DNA of 64,000 bases, from assembly GCA_940671915.1 (NCBI GenBank), contig CALNVZ010000649.1, forward strand, positions 781,291 to 845,290, given 5' to 3'. Position numbers and translations under genes: made by a program. How positions within the stretch are numbered: position 1 is the stretch's first letter; each line of letters begins with the position of its first letter. The notes under the pieces are model-generated. The model searched no databases and had not been told where the DNA came from. It saw only the letters and a program-made list of their open reading frames with translations. Origin of the DNA: Paracentrotus lividus (lineage: Eukaryota > Echinodermata > Echinoidea > Camarodonta > Echinidae). Shown one piece after another: positions 12,180-25,600 of this stretch.

Positions 12180-13893
12180 GGGGAGACCGGGTATGGAAGT
12201 TACACGGGTCAGTTGTTACAGTTCTCAGTGTGCTAAGATGGAACAAGAGAGGATGTGCTAACTGGCATCTATGTACAGCCTACACATAGCTGTGATGAAC
12301 TGCCGGTCATGAGGTTTCTCCGTTGTTTTATTAAAAAGTAAATCAACAAAAACCATTTTTTACAGTTCAAAGTAAATTTTTGACAAAAATTGAAATTTGT
12401 AATTGCTCTTACACCTGAAGGCACATGATGATAGTCTGGTATTGTAAATATAGTAGGGGAGACCGGGTATGAACGTTACAAAATTCACATTTTGGGCCAG
12501 ATAATCCTTATGAAAGAACTCACGCACTCCATCTTGGGTCTGTAGTTAGCCTATTATGTGTGCTAAAACCTGAGGCATATAAAACTTGAAAACATGTAAA
12601 CACTAATTAACTACAGCTTAATTAGTGAAGACATTTTTTTGTAACAACCTACCCCGTATACGGGGTAGGTTGTTACACCATACGGGGTAAATTGTTACAA
12701 TATGTAAACATACGGGGTAAGTTGACAATGTGTAAATCTCTTATAATACTTTTGTTTCAACTTTCCGGTTTCTTGGCATCGTTAACAGTTAGATCAAGTT
12801 AAGCTCTAGAATAGACAAAAGTAATAATAGAAACATAAAAACATTAACACCTGAAAATTAAGACAAAATGTAATTTTACATATGTAATGTAATTGGGGTA
12901 AGTTGTTACATCGACATGGGGTAGGTTGTAACAACCTACCCCATGTGTTAATTTTCACACAAAAATCAACTGTAGCACAGCCATTAGGCAGAATTACAGG
13001 GCATGGCTAGGGGGTATATTAGTGACATACATGTACTATATTTACAATACCAGACTATCACCATGTGCCTTCATGTGTAAGAGCTATTACAAATTTCAAT
13101 TTATGTCAAAAATTTACTTTGAACTGTCAAAAATGGTTTTTGTTGATTTACTTTTTAATAAAACAACGGAGAAACCTCACGACCGGCAGTTCATCACAGA
13201 TATTTGTAGGCTGTATATAGATGCCAGTTAGCACATCCTCTCTTGTTGCAGCTTAGCACACTGAGAACTGTAACAACTGACCCGTGTAACTTCCATACCC
13301 GGTCTCCCCTACATGTATGTCACTAATATACCCCCTAGCCATGCCCTGTAATTCTGCCTAATGACTGTGCTACAATTGATTTCTGTGTGTAAAATCACCC
13401 ATGGGGTAGGTTGTTACAACAACCTACCCCATGTTGATGTAACAACTTACCCCAATTACATAACGTATGTAAAATTACATTTTGTCTCAATTTTCAGGTG
13501 TTAATATTTTTATTTTTCTATTATTACTTTTGTCTATTCTAGAGCTCTACTTGATCTACTGTTAACGATGTCAAGAAACTGGAAAGTTGAAATTAAAGTA
13601 TGGTATAAGAGATTTACACATTGTCAACTTACCCCGTATGTTTACATATTGTAACAATTGACCCCGTATGGTGTAACAACCTACCCCGTATATGGGGTAG
13701 GTTGTTACAAAAAAATGTCTTCACTAATTAAGCTGTAGTTAATTAGTGTTTACATGATTTCAAGTTTTATATGCCTCAGGTTTTAGCCAACATAATAGGC
13801 TAACTACATACCCAATATGGAGTGCGTGAGTTCTTTCATTAGAATTATCTGGCCCAAAATGGGAATTTTGTAACGTCCATACCCGGTCTCCCC
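12180..13893. mobile_element. Interleaved double palindrome of GGGGAGACCGGG elements (A-B-A'-B')
   Basis: Four modules with matching lengths: A 12,180-12,455, B 12,456-13,033, A' 13,034-13,309 (reverse complement of A), B' 13,310-13,893 (reverse complement of B). A and B start with GGGGAGACCGGGTATG; A' and B' end with its reverse complement. A TA dinucleotide lies at each outer end. Internally GGGGTAGGTTGTTACA-like motifs recur in both orientations. No transposase is visible. Confidence 0.88.
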
Positions 13894-15081
13894 TAACAAT
13901 ATACAACAAATTTGTAAAATTGAGAAATGCAAAAAAAAAGAAGAAAAAAAACAACAAAAACAAAACCAAAAAAATAAATCATATAGGTGGAATATTTTAT
14001 TTTGCACCAGCATCATCAGTAGCAATCCTATCCTGTCACAATTTTCACAACACGGGGTTCTGACAACCTCTGACTTTCCTTAAAAATCGTTTTCAGGATT
14101 AACTGAAAAAAAAAAATGATCGACCACCCCTTTAAACCAATTTTTCTGCAATTTCCTCCTGTTTCGGGCTTCATCGACCCGACTCCCCTCCTACCCTCCC
14201 GGAAACGAATCTGATGTGTAGAGTTGTGATTATTCTAATGGATATAGGGTTAAGTTTTTGAAGTAAAATATGGCATTTGTATAAATTGGAATATTTAGTT
14301 TGTCTTATATTGGTAATGACAAAAGGAAAAAAGACACCCGCCATAAACCAGTCATCTTACATTTCTTTTTAATTTAATTTTAACCCAAGTGAAAAGATTT
14401 TTGATTGTAACAAAAATTGTTTTTCCATGAGATTTTTCATGGGCTGTGAATGTACTATACAATTTTGGAAAGATGGAAAATTTTCAGGAATAAAATGAGT
14501 AAAATGTGTATGGGTGACGTTCGGTCGGGGTAGGATGTGCGAGTAACTATACATTGGAGAGACAGTTTAGTAAGGCGCCTTCTCCATTCAAAAGGTGTCA
14601 TTTTCCTGCATTCTTTGTTCCAAACGCCGTTTTAGCAGCTTTTGATTAGAATCCCGAAATTTTAATACGGCTTAAAAGCGGGAAACTGACGCTTTTTGAA
14701 AGGAGAAGGCGCCTTAGACATTTGTATTTGTACAAGTTTCGCATGATGGGAATTTTAATTGAAGATGTCTTTATTAAGAACAAAAAAAAAAAAAAGACTC
14801 GATTATATTTTAAAGGTTGTTTGACTCACGTCTTTACTGCCTATAATGATTCTGTCGTCTCCTGTTAACCGAAAAAGCACCCCATGCACAACGTTATAAT
14901 GAGATTTTTTTTTCTCTCTCTCTCTCTCGCATAGTCTTTGATAAGATTATTGGTCTTCTGCTTTCTCACAGATATCTCAACTCCGGATTTGTTGAACTTA
15001 TTTGCACCCACACACAAACCCAAGCACCCCCTCCCCCTATTATCCTTCACGAACTCTCCCGACCCCACACTTAACCCCCTC

Positions 15082-15115
<34 letters not shown>

Positions 15116-15254
15116 AACACCCACACCCTCACAGCAGCATCACTTCTCACACATAATACCAATTACATTTATTTTCTAGGTATTAATTTACTGAGTGGAT
15201 ATGATATAGGATTACAAGAGTATGGTTACCAAAACACATCAAATAGATATTTAC
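13894..15254. other. Gene A intron 1, 5' end
   Basis: Intron with an inverted pair AAGGCGCCTTCTCC (14,572) and GGAGAAGGCGCCTTAG (14,701), a CT tract (14,911-14,930) and a CA microsatellite (15,086-15,112). No exon supported. Confidence 0.55.
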
Positions 15255-15326
15255 CTCCGATAAACATGATCCTCGTTGTAAAAACAGTCCAAGGCACAGC
15301 CAGAGAATGGTGTTCACCACGCCCAT
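15255..15326 (-). CDS. Gene A exon 1: start codon and signal peptide
   Basis: A 72-nt coding exon, 24 codons, donor GAG before GTAAAT, phase 0. It reads MGVVNT, then the hydrophobic core ILWLCLGLFL, then QRGSCLSE: a classic cleavable signal peptide. The ATG has A at -3 and G at +4, and an in-frame TGA lies 36 nt upstream. Phase 0 fits the next exon at 6,054, giving LSE then FHGILTEDEL. This marks the 5' end of a second ADAMTS-like gene, 3.8 kb after the gene B stop. A plus-strand ORF over it is a shadow. Confidence 0.8.
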
Positions 15327-17126
15327 GTTTCTATAGTTCCATGTAACTGTTGTGAAATCTCACTGATATCCTAACCTCCAGTTAGTAATAATTAAAAACT
15401 GAGGTTTTCAGCGTGAACCGTTTGCTTGTGTTGATCAAAATTGTTAAATTAAACTATATTGGTAGTTAATGCTCCCTTAAAAAGCACAGTTGATACTTCC
15501 CTAAATGATTTCCCTGAGTTTATGATTCCATACCGCGACCATATTTCCATATGATGCTATGATAAAAGGGTTTAGCAAATACTCAGACGGAGATCGGTAA
15601 TTCTATTGATATGATTGCAGGGCGTCGCTAAGCTTGGATGATCATCCCGAATAGCAAAAGATCAACAAGTTTTGCGGATATTGTATTAATGCAGTATTTC
15701 TTTACGCACACCCAAGGCAAGTTATGAATGTTATAAAAGTTCAATTGTTACGAAATGGGACGTCGCCCGATATGTGACGTCACATGACGTTTTGCGTGCA
15801 GACTGCGTGACATGATAAATATTCAACTTGTGTTTTATTGAACATGCTGATAGCTAGAGAAAAGTAAATGGGATCTGATAGATAAAAGGGGTTTCATCAA
15901 TGAATTCACATGCCTTCCGATAGGGATACATACATGTTCGAACCTATACATATACCATTGTGCCATTATCATTATTCATGATAAACACTGCGCCCGCACC
16001 AGAAAAAACCGGAACCCAAATCTTAAGTCATTTTTTTAAAGCAATAAATGAGATTGTAAGTGCAGCAATTGAAAATTCAATCCTTGGTATTAAATATTAT
16101 TCATTACTTGTTTGATTTCAGTGACAAAAATGGCTGACCATAATTATTCCCCCTTGATAACAATCAATGGAATATTATTGTTCATCTTAAGAAATCTATT
16201 TTTGCTTATTCATTATACATAATAGGGGTTACATTGTTGATTTGTATATCTCTAAAACGAATTGCATATCACTTCAGATCTATGTTAGCTTTAACAGAGC
16301 TTTCACAAAGAACGCATGGGACTTTCCAGAACATACAACAATGAAACAATATAAAGTGACTCGAATTCATATGCTTTTATTTCCCCCAAAACAATTAATC
16401 AAAATGCTAATCACATGGCATTCATCAAATGGTAGTGTAGTAATCATGTTATTTCTATACGCAGACACATTTGGAGAGGCCTAACACTAAAAGCAGCGTG
16501 TCGTGGATAGGCCCGGGTAATGGGACCCCCAGGTGATGGACAATTGAATGGGTGTCGACAGTTTGCATCTGATTGTGCAGCGGCGGATCCAGGATTTAGA
16601 ATTATAGGGGATGCAGAAGACATATTTGAAAATAGTGGGACGCATAAGGCAATTTTCTTTCATATTTTTTTCTATTAGGATGCATGCTCAATGTGTGATT
16701 TAAAAAAAAAATTGAGGGGTTGCCCATCCCTTGTGCCCCGCCCGGATCCACAACTGTTATGCCCTGCATATCTTCAATTAAATATGTGATGCATGACATC
16801 GAAATCATACACAAGTCGCGGATAAAATTCAGCACAGTGTTGAGAATATCGGCAAAATAATAAAAATCGTCTTATTTGGGGGGGGGGGAACATTTTTTTG
16901 ATTTTCTGAAATTTCAATGTTTCTTGTATGCTCTGTAAAAAAAATTGAGTAAAAATGAATAGGGGAAAGCCTTTAAAAATGGAGTGTTTTGTTGCAAGCT
17001 TTGACTCTTTTCTGGCGACTTGTGTCTGATTTTGATATGATGAGTCACATATTACTGAATATGAAAAAAGGTACTAACTAATCATTTCGGTTGTATTATA
17101 CAACTATTACACACATACATCCACTA
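15327..17126. other. Upstream region of gene A / intergenic
   Basis: Expected to hold the 5'UTR and promoter of gene A, but I see no convincing TATA box. A repeat with CGGATCCAGGATTT and CCGGATCCAC ends lies at about 16,580-16,755. A run of nine G is at 16,880. Confidence 0.5.
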
Positions 17127-17825
17127 TACATTGCGTCCCAAAAAGAACTATACACTTTTGAAATGGGTACCACATACAAAATATGTAATTCCTGGGGAAA
17201 AGATCTATATGTATATAAAGCTCATATCCTCAACCATCATTATGACACCAACAATTTCGAAAATAACGCATGCTTCAGTGGGTAATGTCCACTTTTGTAA
17301 AGGACACAAAAATTGGCCTGCGCAGGAATTCGCTATTCATTTATCACCTGGTTATGGCCAGCCACAACGGAAATAAATAAATACTGGAATAAATCAGCCA
17401 ACATAGTGAAAAATAAACCAAGATTCAGAAATAAACAATCAATGTTATGCAAAAATGTAATATTTCACCGTTTTGTTTTCATATCATTGATTTTTCTTTG
17501 ACTTCAGTTTATTTTTGTCTTTGTTAGCCGATTTATTCCATTATTGTTTTTTTTTTTTCTTTAGCTCGCTATTATTATTTATTTCCGTTATAGCCTGCCA
17601 TATCAAGGTGATAAGTGAACAGCGAATTCCTGCGCAGGCCAAAATTTGTGTCCTTTACAAAAGTGGGCATTGCTGAAGCATGCGTTATTTTCGGAAATTT
17701 TTGTGTCATAATGATATTTGAGGATATGAGCTTTATAAACATATAAACCTTTCCCCCGAGAACCATATATTTTTTTATTTGGTAGCTATTTGAAAAGTGT
17801 ATAGTTCTTTTTGGGACGCACTGTA
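17127..17825. mobile_element. Palindromic mariner-like MITE
   Basis: Ends TACATTGCGTCCCAAAAAG and its reverse-complement form ending GGGACGCACTGTA. The arms pair over nearly the whole 700 bp, with the axis near 17,475. TA at both termini suggests a TA target. Confidence 0.87.
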
Positions 17826-19159
17826 GATTAATCTATGAGAAATGTGAAATGAGCTCAATCAGTGAAGATATATGTTAGATATGTTTTATGTTTTTTTTCT
17901 TTCATTTAAGGAAATGAGTAAAATAACATTCGCAATTATGCCTCTTCTCTGATTTCTTTTTACAATTGATCAAGTCCCTAAAATTAATATAATTGAATCA
18001 CTGACATTTAAAGTAAGGTATGGTACAAAATCACTTAAAATGACCCTAAACTCGACCAAAATACCAGAACGCTCAATAATAATTTGAAACCAGAAATTGA
18101 ATAAATGCTGCAGGAGTCCTTTAAACTATTCCCATGTAAAGTAAATTATCGAAGCTAAAACATCTATCATTTTCGATAAAGGTTACATAACTATTCGATA
18201 ATTTCTGAATAGAAAAAATATAATCGGTAATATATGAACAAATCAAAGTCTTGCATGCAACGTAAACCATTTAAATTGAAATAACTATCCTTTTCGATAA
18301 CAGTTGGATGATTTCGGAATAAACAATATAATTATAGGCCTAGTATAATGTCTCGTGCTCTTTATTACTGGAAGCTTTGCCCAACACCAAGATAAGTACA
18401 TGCAGTATCCCTTCATTTAAAGCACAACGTAAAATATTACCATACTTCATACGCAATGACCAATAATTTGATACAATATAGCACTATAAAGTTATATATA
18501 TATTATTTTGTATTGATTACAATTTTATTGACTATAATCCCCTCGGATCTTTCGTAATATAATGTACATGTATATCGTTGATACACAACATCGGCACCAA
18601 CAATATAATAAAAGAAAGGGGGAGGAGTCGCCCCTTCTTCTTCCACGGATATAAACGTGTACACACGTTTCTACACTAAAACTATATTACTCCTGTATAA
18701 TTGTTATTTGATTATTCATTATTACAGACACAGTCATGACAGTAGAGAGTAAATTAAGTGATTAACGTCGAAGACGACAGGAGAAACTATGTTAGGCAAA
18801 AATATTCTTGCCTGGCTACAAACTTATCAGCCTTGTTTAAAGGGAATTATGCTTTTGTAAGTTACGTTTCACTGCCATATAATAATACACTGTCTAAAAA
18901 CATATGAGAAGTGAAGAATACGTTTTGTGAGGGCATGTGAAAAGAACTAGGCACGTGAGGGCACTAATCCAACAAATAACATTTACATGTTGACAGAAGT
19001 AATTGGATGATGCATGAATTTTAGGATGATAATAACATGGTATAGGTTTTTTTCCGGCCTTTCCGTAATGTGCATTCAAATTCGTGTGTTTGAAGAGGCA
19101 AACTAATTTTGGTCAAACATTTTTGTGTTCCTGCTTTTAAGTTTATGCACCCAAATCAA
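17826..19159. other. Intergenic / gene B 3' untranslated region
   Basis: No exon supported. A short direct repeat (CTATC.TTTTCGATAA-like) occurs near 18,165 and 18,285. AATAAA on the minus strand at 18,529-18,524 and 18,371-18,366 are candidate polyadenylation signals for gene B. Confidence 0.5.
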
Positions 19160-19647
19160 CTAGGACCCATTTCTGTTACAATATATTTCAATAACTAGAG
19201 TTAACTGAGGAGCGATCGGTGGATCTGTTGCTGGCATGGAAGTCATAGATTGGGATGAGTACACTGATGTAGGACTACTCGTAGATGATGGCGCGTTAGA
19301 AGATGTGTCCACTTGAGTTGTAGCCATAACAGGACTTGCAGTTGTGGAAGCCATTTCCATGGATGATGTGCTCATCAATGTTACAGTCGAAGAACTTGGT
19401 GTAGTAATTGGGGCTGGGGTACAATACCTGTATGTAAAGTTAAAAGCCTCCCCTGGAGACCCTGCCCAAACTAAAATATCTAGTGTTTCTGTTGAAGGTT
19501 CAGTGAGCGACCTTAGTTCTGAGAAGACATCGTCAGTGTAGTCAAAATCAACGATCATGTTTCCGATGGAGTACCGACCTCTTGAAGTTAGCAAATGTCC
19601 TGCTGAGACATCGACACCAAAGATAAAGGCCCCGTTCACTTGTAATC
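19160..19647 (-). CDS. Gene B spacer exon 2 and Ser/Thr-rich C-terminus
   Basis: A 488-nt terminal exon, acceptor CATGTCCAACAG, entered in phase 1, ending in TAG. The first half completes the spacer (GAFIFGVDV, GRYSIG, FDYTD, STETLDILVWAG, AFNFTYRYC). The rest is a roughly 85-residue tail dominated by Ser, Thr, Pro and Ala, likely heavily O-glycosylated. No TSP1 repeat or PLAC domain follows before gene A starts. The nearest clear AATAAA on this strand is at 18,529-18,524, about 630 nt past the stop. Use of an internal donor near 19,200 and a further unseen exon cannot be excluded. Confidence 0.85.
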
Positions 19648-22600
19648 CTGTTGGACATGAACCAAAAGGAAAATATGCCGTATTTTTACTTTGTCGTCTA
19701 CAAAGATACAAATTTTTATGATTGCTCTGTGTAAAATAAAAAAGAAAGAAAAACAAATTACAGACATAAAAAGACCTCTTATTAAAACATTTTGAAAAGT
19801 GATTATTTATATCTTTGACGTGTACTCAGTCATGCTTGACTCTACAGGTCTATCTCATTTTTACATATATTTTAGTCGATAGGTGTAGAACACCCCTGCC
19901 ACGTTTTCTGGCTCAAAACATTTCTGTTAAGAAGTTATGATATTTTCATCAGGATAGAGTTGCTTTTTATTAGCTTTTTTTTATTTTTTTATTTTACCCC
20001 CACTTTTTGCACAATTAGGATATTACCTTTTCGCAAACAATGCGCGTAAATTTGGATTTCATAAATTAGTTCTGATTTAAATGACAATTTTCTAGGTTTT
20101 TTTTTTCTGACTCATTCGGTATATATAAATCCTCCCTTAAAAATTCATCCAAATATGGTATCTTTAAGAATCCGGAACGTGTACGGTTGAGTTGGGGGCG
20201 GACGGGGCCAAAACGTGTTTTTATTATTTTTTAAAAATTTGTTTTAACTTTATTAATTCTTTTAAGGGGTTGCTTTCTTTGTTTGATTTTGATTTTTATT
20301 ATTATTATTATAATTATTATTATTATTTTTTGGGGGGGGGGAAGGGGGGAATTTTCCATTTTCTTTATAGGTCAATATCAAAGTTTAATCTAAGGTAGAT
20401 GTGGTATTTGCTTCCTGTGGATTTTAAAAGCCACAATGAGTTTCAACGCTTCCCTCTATTGAATGATGTTTGATAATTAAGTCAAACCATTTTGCAGATG
20501 ATTAAATGGTTCATTTTAGCACGACTATAAAAAATTCTCCGCCAATAATTTTTCATGTTGAAAATACATATTCTTTTACTTTGGTTTATGTAATTTAATG
20601 CATTTACACTTCAGCAAAATATGAATAGTAAATGTCCGGATGACAGAGATACATACTGAGATACAGTGAATGACCAAAATTCACGAATGCGTTTAATTCT
20701 AAACGGTCACCTTTAGTCTACTTGTTTTTTGTTGTTGTTGTTTTTTTTCAGTAAGCGACGTGTTAAACAGCAGACAATCTGTGACAATGACCGCGGTAAT
20801 AATAACTGTAAAGGGTTTAGAGATGAAATTGTTTCATATTAGGCGCTATATAAATCGCAACTATTATTATTATTATTATTTGTATTGCTTCATCGTTTTA
20901 CAACATTTACATGTATTAACGACTACTACACAGGCGCATATATAGAATTTCGCAACCGGAGGCATGACCTGATTTTGACGCCCCTGTGTACTTAAAAAAA
21001 AAAAATATCGCTATCTCTCTTCCCCTCCTCTTTTCGGCTTCCCATCGCGCCCTTCCCTTGCTCCCGGGCCATGGCCCCGTTGCCCCCTCCCCCGAATATA
21101 TGCATAGAATATATAAAAATAAATAAAATATGTGCATACCGACAAATTGGTTGTTTCCCGTCGTGCCAGCTGTAATACTCGTCGATCCAACTGGAATTGT
21201 GACATAGACAGCCTCTGTAGATGAAGGTCAAAATAAGTAAGTAATTTTTTTTTCAAGAGTTCTTTCTTGATTATCATTGTTATAATCGTTCGTTATTCAA
21301 TTCATATCTGCAGTTTTCCCCATACACTCTATGGAACCAGCCACAACTCTAAACTAACACTCCGTCGTGTCCGGGGTCTTAGAGACACGAACTACTTTAA
21401 ACTTAAAGGGGAATCCAACCCAAGGAGAGAATCACCTTAAAGGAAAGAGGAAAATGGGAGGAGCAATCTAAAAAAGGTTTCATCAAAATCGGTTATAAAG
21501 AGAGTTATGGAAGTTTGAAAAGTCTAGTTTTACCTTTTATGGGGATCCTCAAATTGGCATCATCGGCTTCAAAATGGCCGATCTTATGGACAACTCTCCA
21601 TTCATTTTGTACACAAATTTTCAGATTTTCCCCATTTTCTTTCAAAATATGTCTTCTTTTCTGAGCTCAAAATATGTCATGGGAAAATATATTTCACACA
21701 ACATATGTTGAGCTCAGAAGGAGGTAAGATATATTTCGAAATAAAATGGGGGAAATCTGAAAATTTGTGTACAAAATGAATGGAGAGTTGTCCATAAGAT
21801 CGGTCATTTTTAAGCCGATGATGCCAATTTGAGGATCCCCATAGAAGGAACAACTAGACTTTTCAAGCTTCCATAACTCTCTTATTTCATAACCGATTTT
21901 GATGAAACTTTTTTTTAGATTGCTCCTCTCATTTTCTTCTTTCCTGTAAGGTTGATTCTCTCCTTGGGTTGGATTCCCCTTTAAGCAGGAAATTAGGTCA
22001 TTTTATAATAAATAATTCCGTAGAGGTTGATACCTCTAGCCCAAATAGTTGTGAATTATTAGCATTTAAGTGTACATATTAAGGTTCGCGTAATTCTGTA
22101 TTCCGTCGCTTAAACACATCGCGAGTATGGCTGCGGCTATACTCAATCCTTATTGCTCTTAAAAAAAAAAGAAAAGAAAAGATGTTTTGGGGAACGTGTC
22201 ATATAATACACTTCATTAACAAATATTTTTAAGATCATATGATCGACAAGGTCGACTTCAATGTCAAAAACTCCGTGTCCATGTGACGTTTTGGACACCG
22301 AGTAGCATAGTGACAATTAATAGAGCTGTGTATACTAAGAAATCTGGGGTATTTAGGTATCTGAATTAACAAGTAAATGTGCATATTATATCAAGTTTTG
22401 GTCAACCTAAATGCCATAACTTGACTTTTAGGACAAAATGTAAAAATCCCGATGCTACATGAACACCATGGCCATGTAACAGCGGTATACGGTCGTGTGT
22501 CATGAGTTGGGGGCAAAATGCGTTACATGTTCAAAAAGTTGGAGAAATACACATTGTCACAATCAAATGTCTCTAGTTGCTTTATAGTAAATCAGACCTG

Positions 22601-25600
22601 TATAAAAGTATATATATATTGAAAGCTTATATTGTAAGGAAGATGATTAACATTCTTTTTTACCTGTACAGGGTGTGTAATAAAAGCTATACAGGGTGAT
22701 GCAAGAAAAAATGGTTTAAAAAGTACCACAATTTCTATGGTCAGTAATTTCTTCTTCCTTGCACTAATTGAAATGAATCAACTTGGACTGTGTTAATAAG
22801 ACCCTATGCTTTAAAAAAAATATAAACTTGTAACACAAAGTTATTTTGTCCAACCGCGCTACAAGGTGGCCAAAAAAAGAAAACAAATGTAGTGAAAAAG
22901 GGGCGTAAACCCGGGTGTTTCCATTACCTGCTACCCTGCTACACTTCCAATTTCTGCTATACACCTTTTTCAATTTGGACTCGACCATTTATCCCGTTTC
23001 TGTGATTGGCTATTTTGCTCATGAATATATATATCGCCACCTTTTTACTGATAAATGTATTTGCATAAGAAGGAATGTAATTTTGTGTGCGTGTACTCTG
23101 TGTGGTGATAAACGTCACGCGAAAAATACGATACGAACTTGTAGGATTTTTACTGCCAAATCCTTGATCTGTAAACGCTTTTCTTCTCTTTATTCTATAT
23201 TTATCATTTTCATCATTATCTGTTAATAATAAGGGCCGTCTAGATGCTTTCGATCGTTTTTAAATGTTGATTTCGGGAGACGTACAAATATATAGTACTA
23301 CAAAATACCAAGGTTTGTTGTCGGAGAAGCGACAGCGCAGTCAGTTGCGTCATTGTCTGCCAACGCGAAGGTTTTGAGTTCAATTCCTCGGGAGCAATTT
23401 TTTTTTTTTTTTTTCCTTTTTTCCTCTTATTTTGCTGCACAACATTAAAATATAAAATAAAAAGGAACATACAACAACATAACTTTTCTTTCAAACACCT
23501 GTGGATTTTCCACGGGTTCCGCTATAGGCCTAGTTATTTTGTATTCATGACTACAGGAAGAGGTAAAGATGAAATGATGAGGCCTCAGGTAACTATAAGG
23601 TGCATGCAATGTCAAGGAGCTCAACTAATATTAATTATACATGTTTTTTTTTATTCTCGTTATCACACGTTTAAAGAACATTCGAGCAATCAATTGAATT
23701 TGAGCCGAGGCATAATTAATTGATTATTGATTGCACTCCAAAAGAAAAAAAATTAAAAAATAAACGATAGTCATAACAAAGTTGATAATTACTATCATAT
23801 GAGTGTAATGATAGGAATAATTACAATAATAAAATTATTATTATATATAATAAATGGCTTTTTATGAGAAATCGTAATGTGGGACTTGTGACCTTTTCTA
23901 ACTTGAGTGTCCAAAAAAAAATAAACTGGAAAGTTAGAATGTGGTGAACTCTTTTTTTAATTTTTTTTTTTAAAAATTTATCTTCTTTTTTTTTTTTTGG
24001 GGGGGGTTTGAAAATAATAGTGGGTCCCATAGGGCTAACTCTCTAAAAAAATCTTGTATCTGCCGCTTTAGGCTACACTGATTATCTTTAAGAAAAAAAA
24101 TCTTATTTTTAGGTTGTTTTTCTGTTTTTCAATAAAGTGAATGACAGTCAATGACTGTCAGAAAATCAAACTCAAGAAGAAGAAGAAGAAGAAAGAAAAA
24201 AAAATCCGTCGGTTTTCGGATTTGAACTCACGCCTTTCAAATGAAGAGCTCGTGACGCTGCTCACTGCGCTGTCGCTTCTCAGACAACAAAACCTTGGTA
24301 TTTTGTACTACCATATGTACGTCTCCCGAAATCAACATTTAAGAACGACGAAGCATCTAGACGCCCTTATAGTCAGGCAGCCAGCTCAAGATTGTTAGCT
24401 GAACGAGTACCAGTAGTAAAGTATTGGGAATATATGGGGAAGAATCCCACATTTACTAAACCCAACGTCTGGCAGTGCATCTCTGCTGCATTAGGTCCCT
24501 ACAGCCGGGGCGTCCAAAGAGTGCCCATTTTACAAAAAATTCTATTTTGAATAAAAATAGCAGAATTCATTTTCAAACACACTAACTTGATGTCAAAATA
24601 AAGAGTATTACATTGTCTTAACACTTGTGTCATTTTGAAATCAGACTGAAATCGAAAACGGTGAAAGTTTGATGAAGAAATGTTTTTTCTCACTTTTTTT
24701 ACGCAAATATTTTTGTTCCTTTTTCAATAATTTAATAAATAGTTTATAAAACATTGATGTTTGTAACTTTTCTAAAAACTTTCTACGTGTATGTGAATGA
24801 TGCTGTAAAAAGAAGGGAGTTATATCTTATTCCGATAAAGAATTATGATGAGCTAAAGTCAGGAACCAATATAGACAAAAATCAACAATTTACACCCGTG
24901 ACTGAGAATCACACAATACCCGCACGTGTATTATGAAAGCTGATTGTATGCGATGGCTGTGAGTAGGCAAACAAAAGTCCAAAAATGCGGAACATTTCGA
25001 TACTTGTTTTGTCTGCTAAAGCTATCGCATGTTATCGGCCTTCCTAATACACGTACGGTATGGATTCTTCTTCGATACGGGGCAAATTGTTGATTTTGTC
25101 TATATTGCGTTCCTGACTTTAGCTCATCATAATTCTTATCGAATAAAGATATAACTCCCTTCTTTTACAGTATCATTCACATACACGTAGTAGTTTTTAG
25201 AAAAGTTACAAACATCAATGTTTTATACAACTATTTATTAAAAATTATTGAAAAAAGGAACAAAAAATATTGCTCGTAAAAAAAGTGAGAAAAGAACATT
25301 TCTTCATCAAAACTTTCAATTTTCGATTCAGTCTGATTTCAAAATGACACAAGCGTTAAGACAATTAATACTCTCTTTTTGACATCAAAGTTAGTGTTTA
25401 GAAATGAATTCGGCTATTTTTATTCAAAATAGAATTTTTTGTAAAATGGGCACTCATTTTGACGCCCCGGCTGTAGGGACCTAATGCAGCAGAGATGCAC
25501 TGCCAGACGTTGGTTAGTTGAAATGTGGGATTCTTCCCCATATATTCCAATACTTTACTACTGGTACCTCGTTCAGCTAACCAATCTTGAGCTGGCTGCC

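Noticed and set aside
15002-15346. Plus-strand ORFs over the CA microsatellite
   Set aside because: Low-complexity start and antisense to the gene A signal exon.
22915-23226. 103-codon ORF as a transposase
   Set aside because: It is the terminal inverted repeat of the nested element; the same reading recurs in the other arm, with no DDE or zinc-finger pattern.
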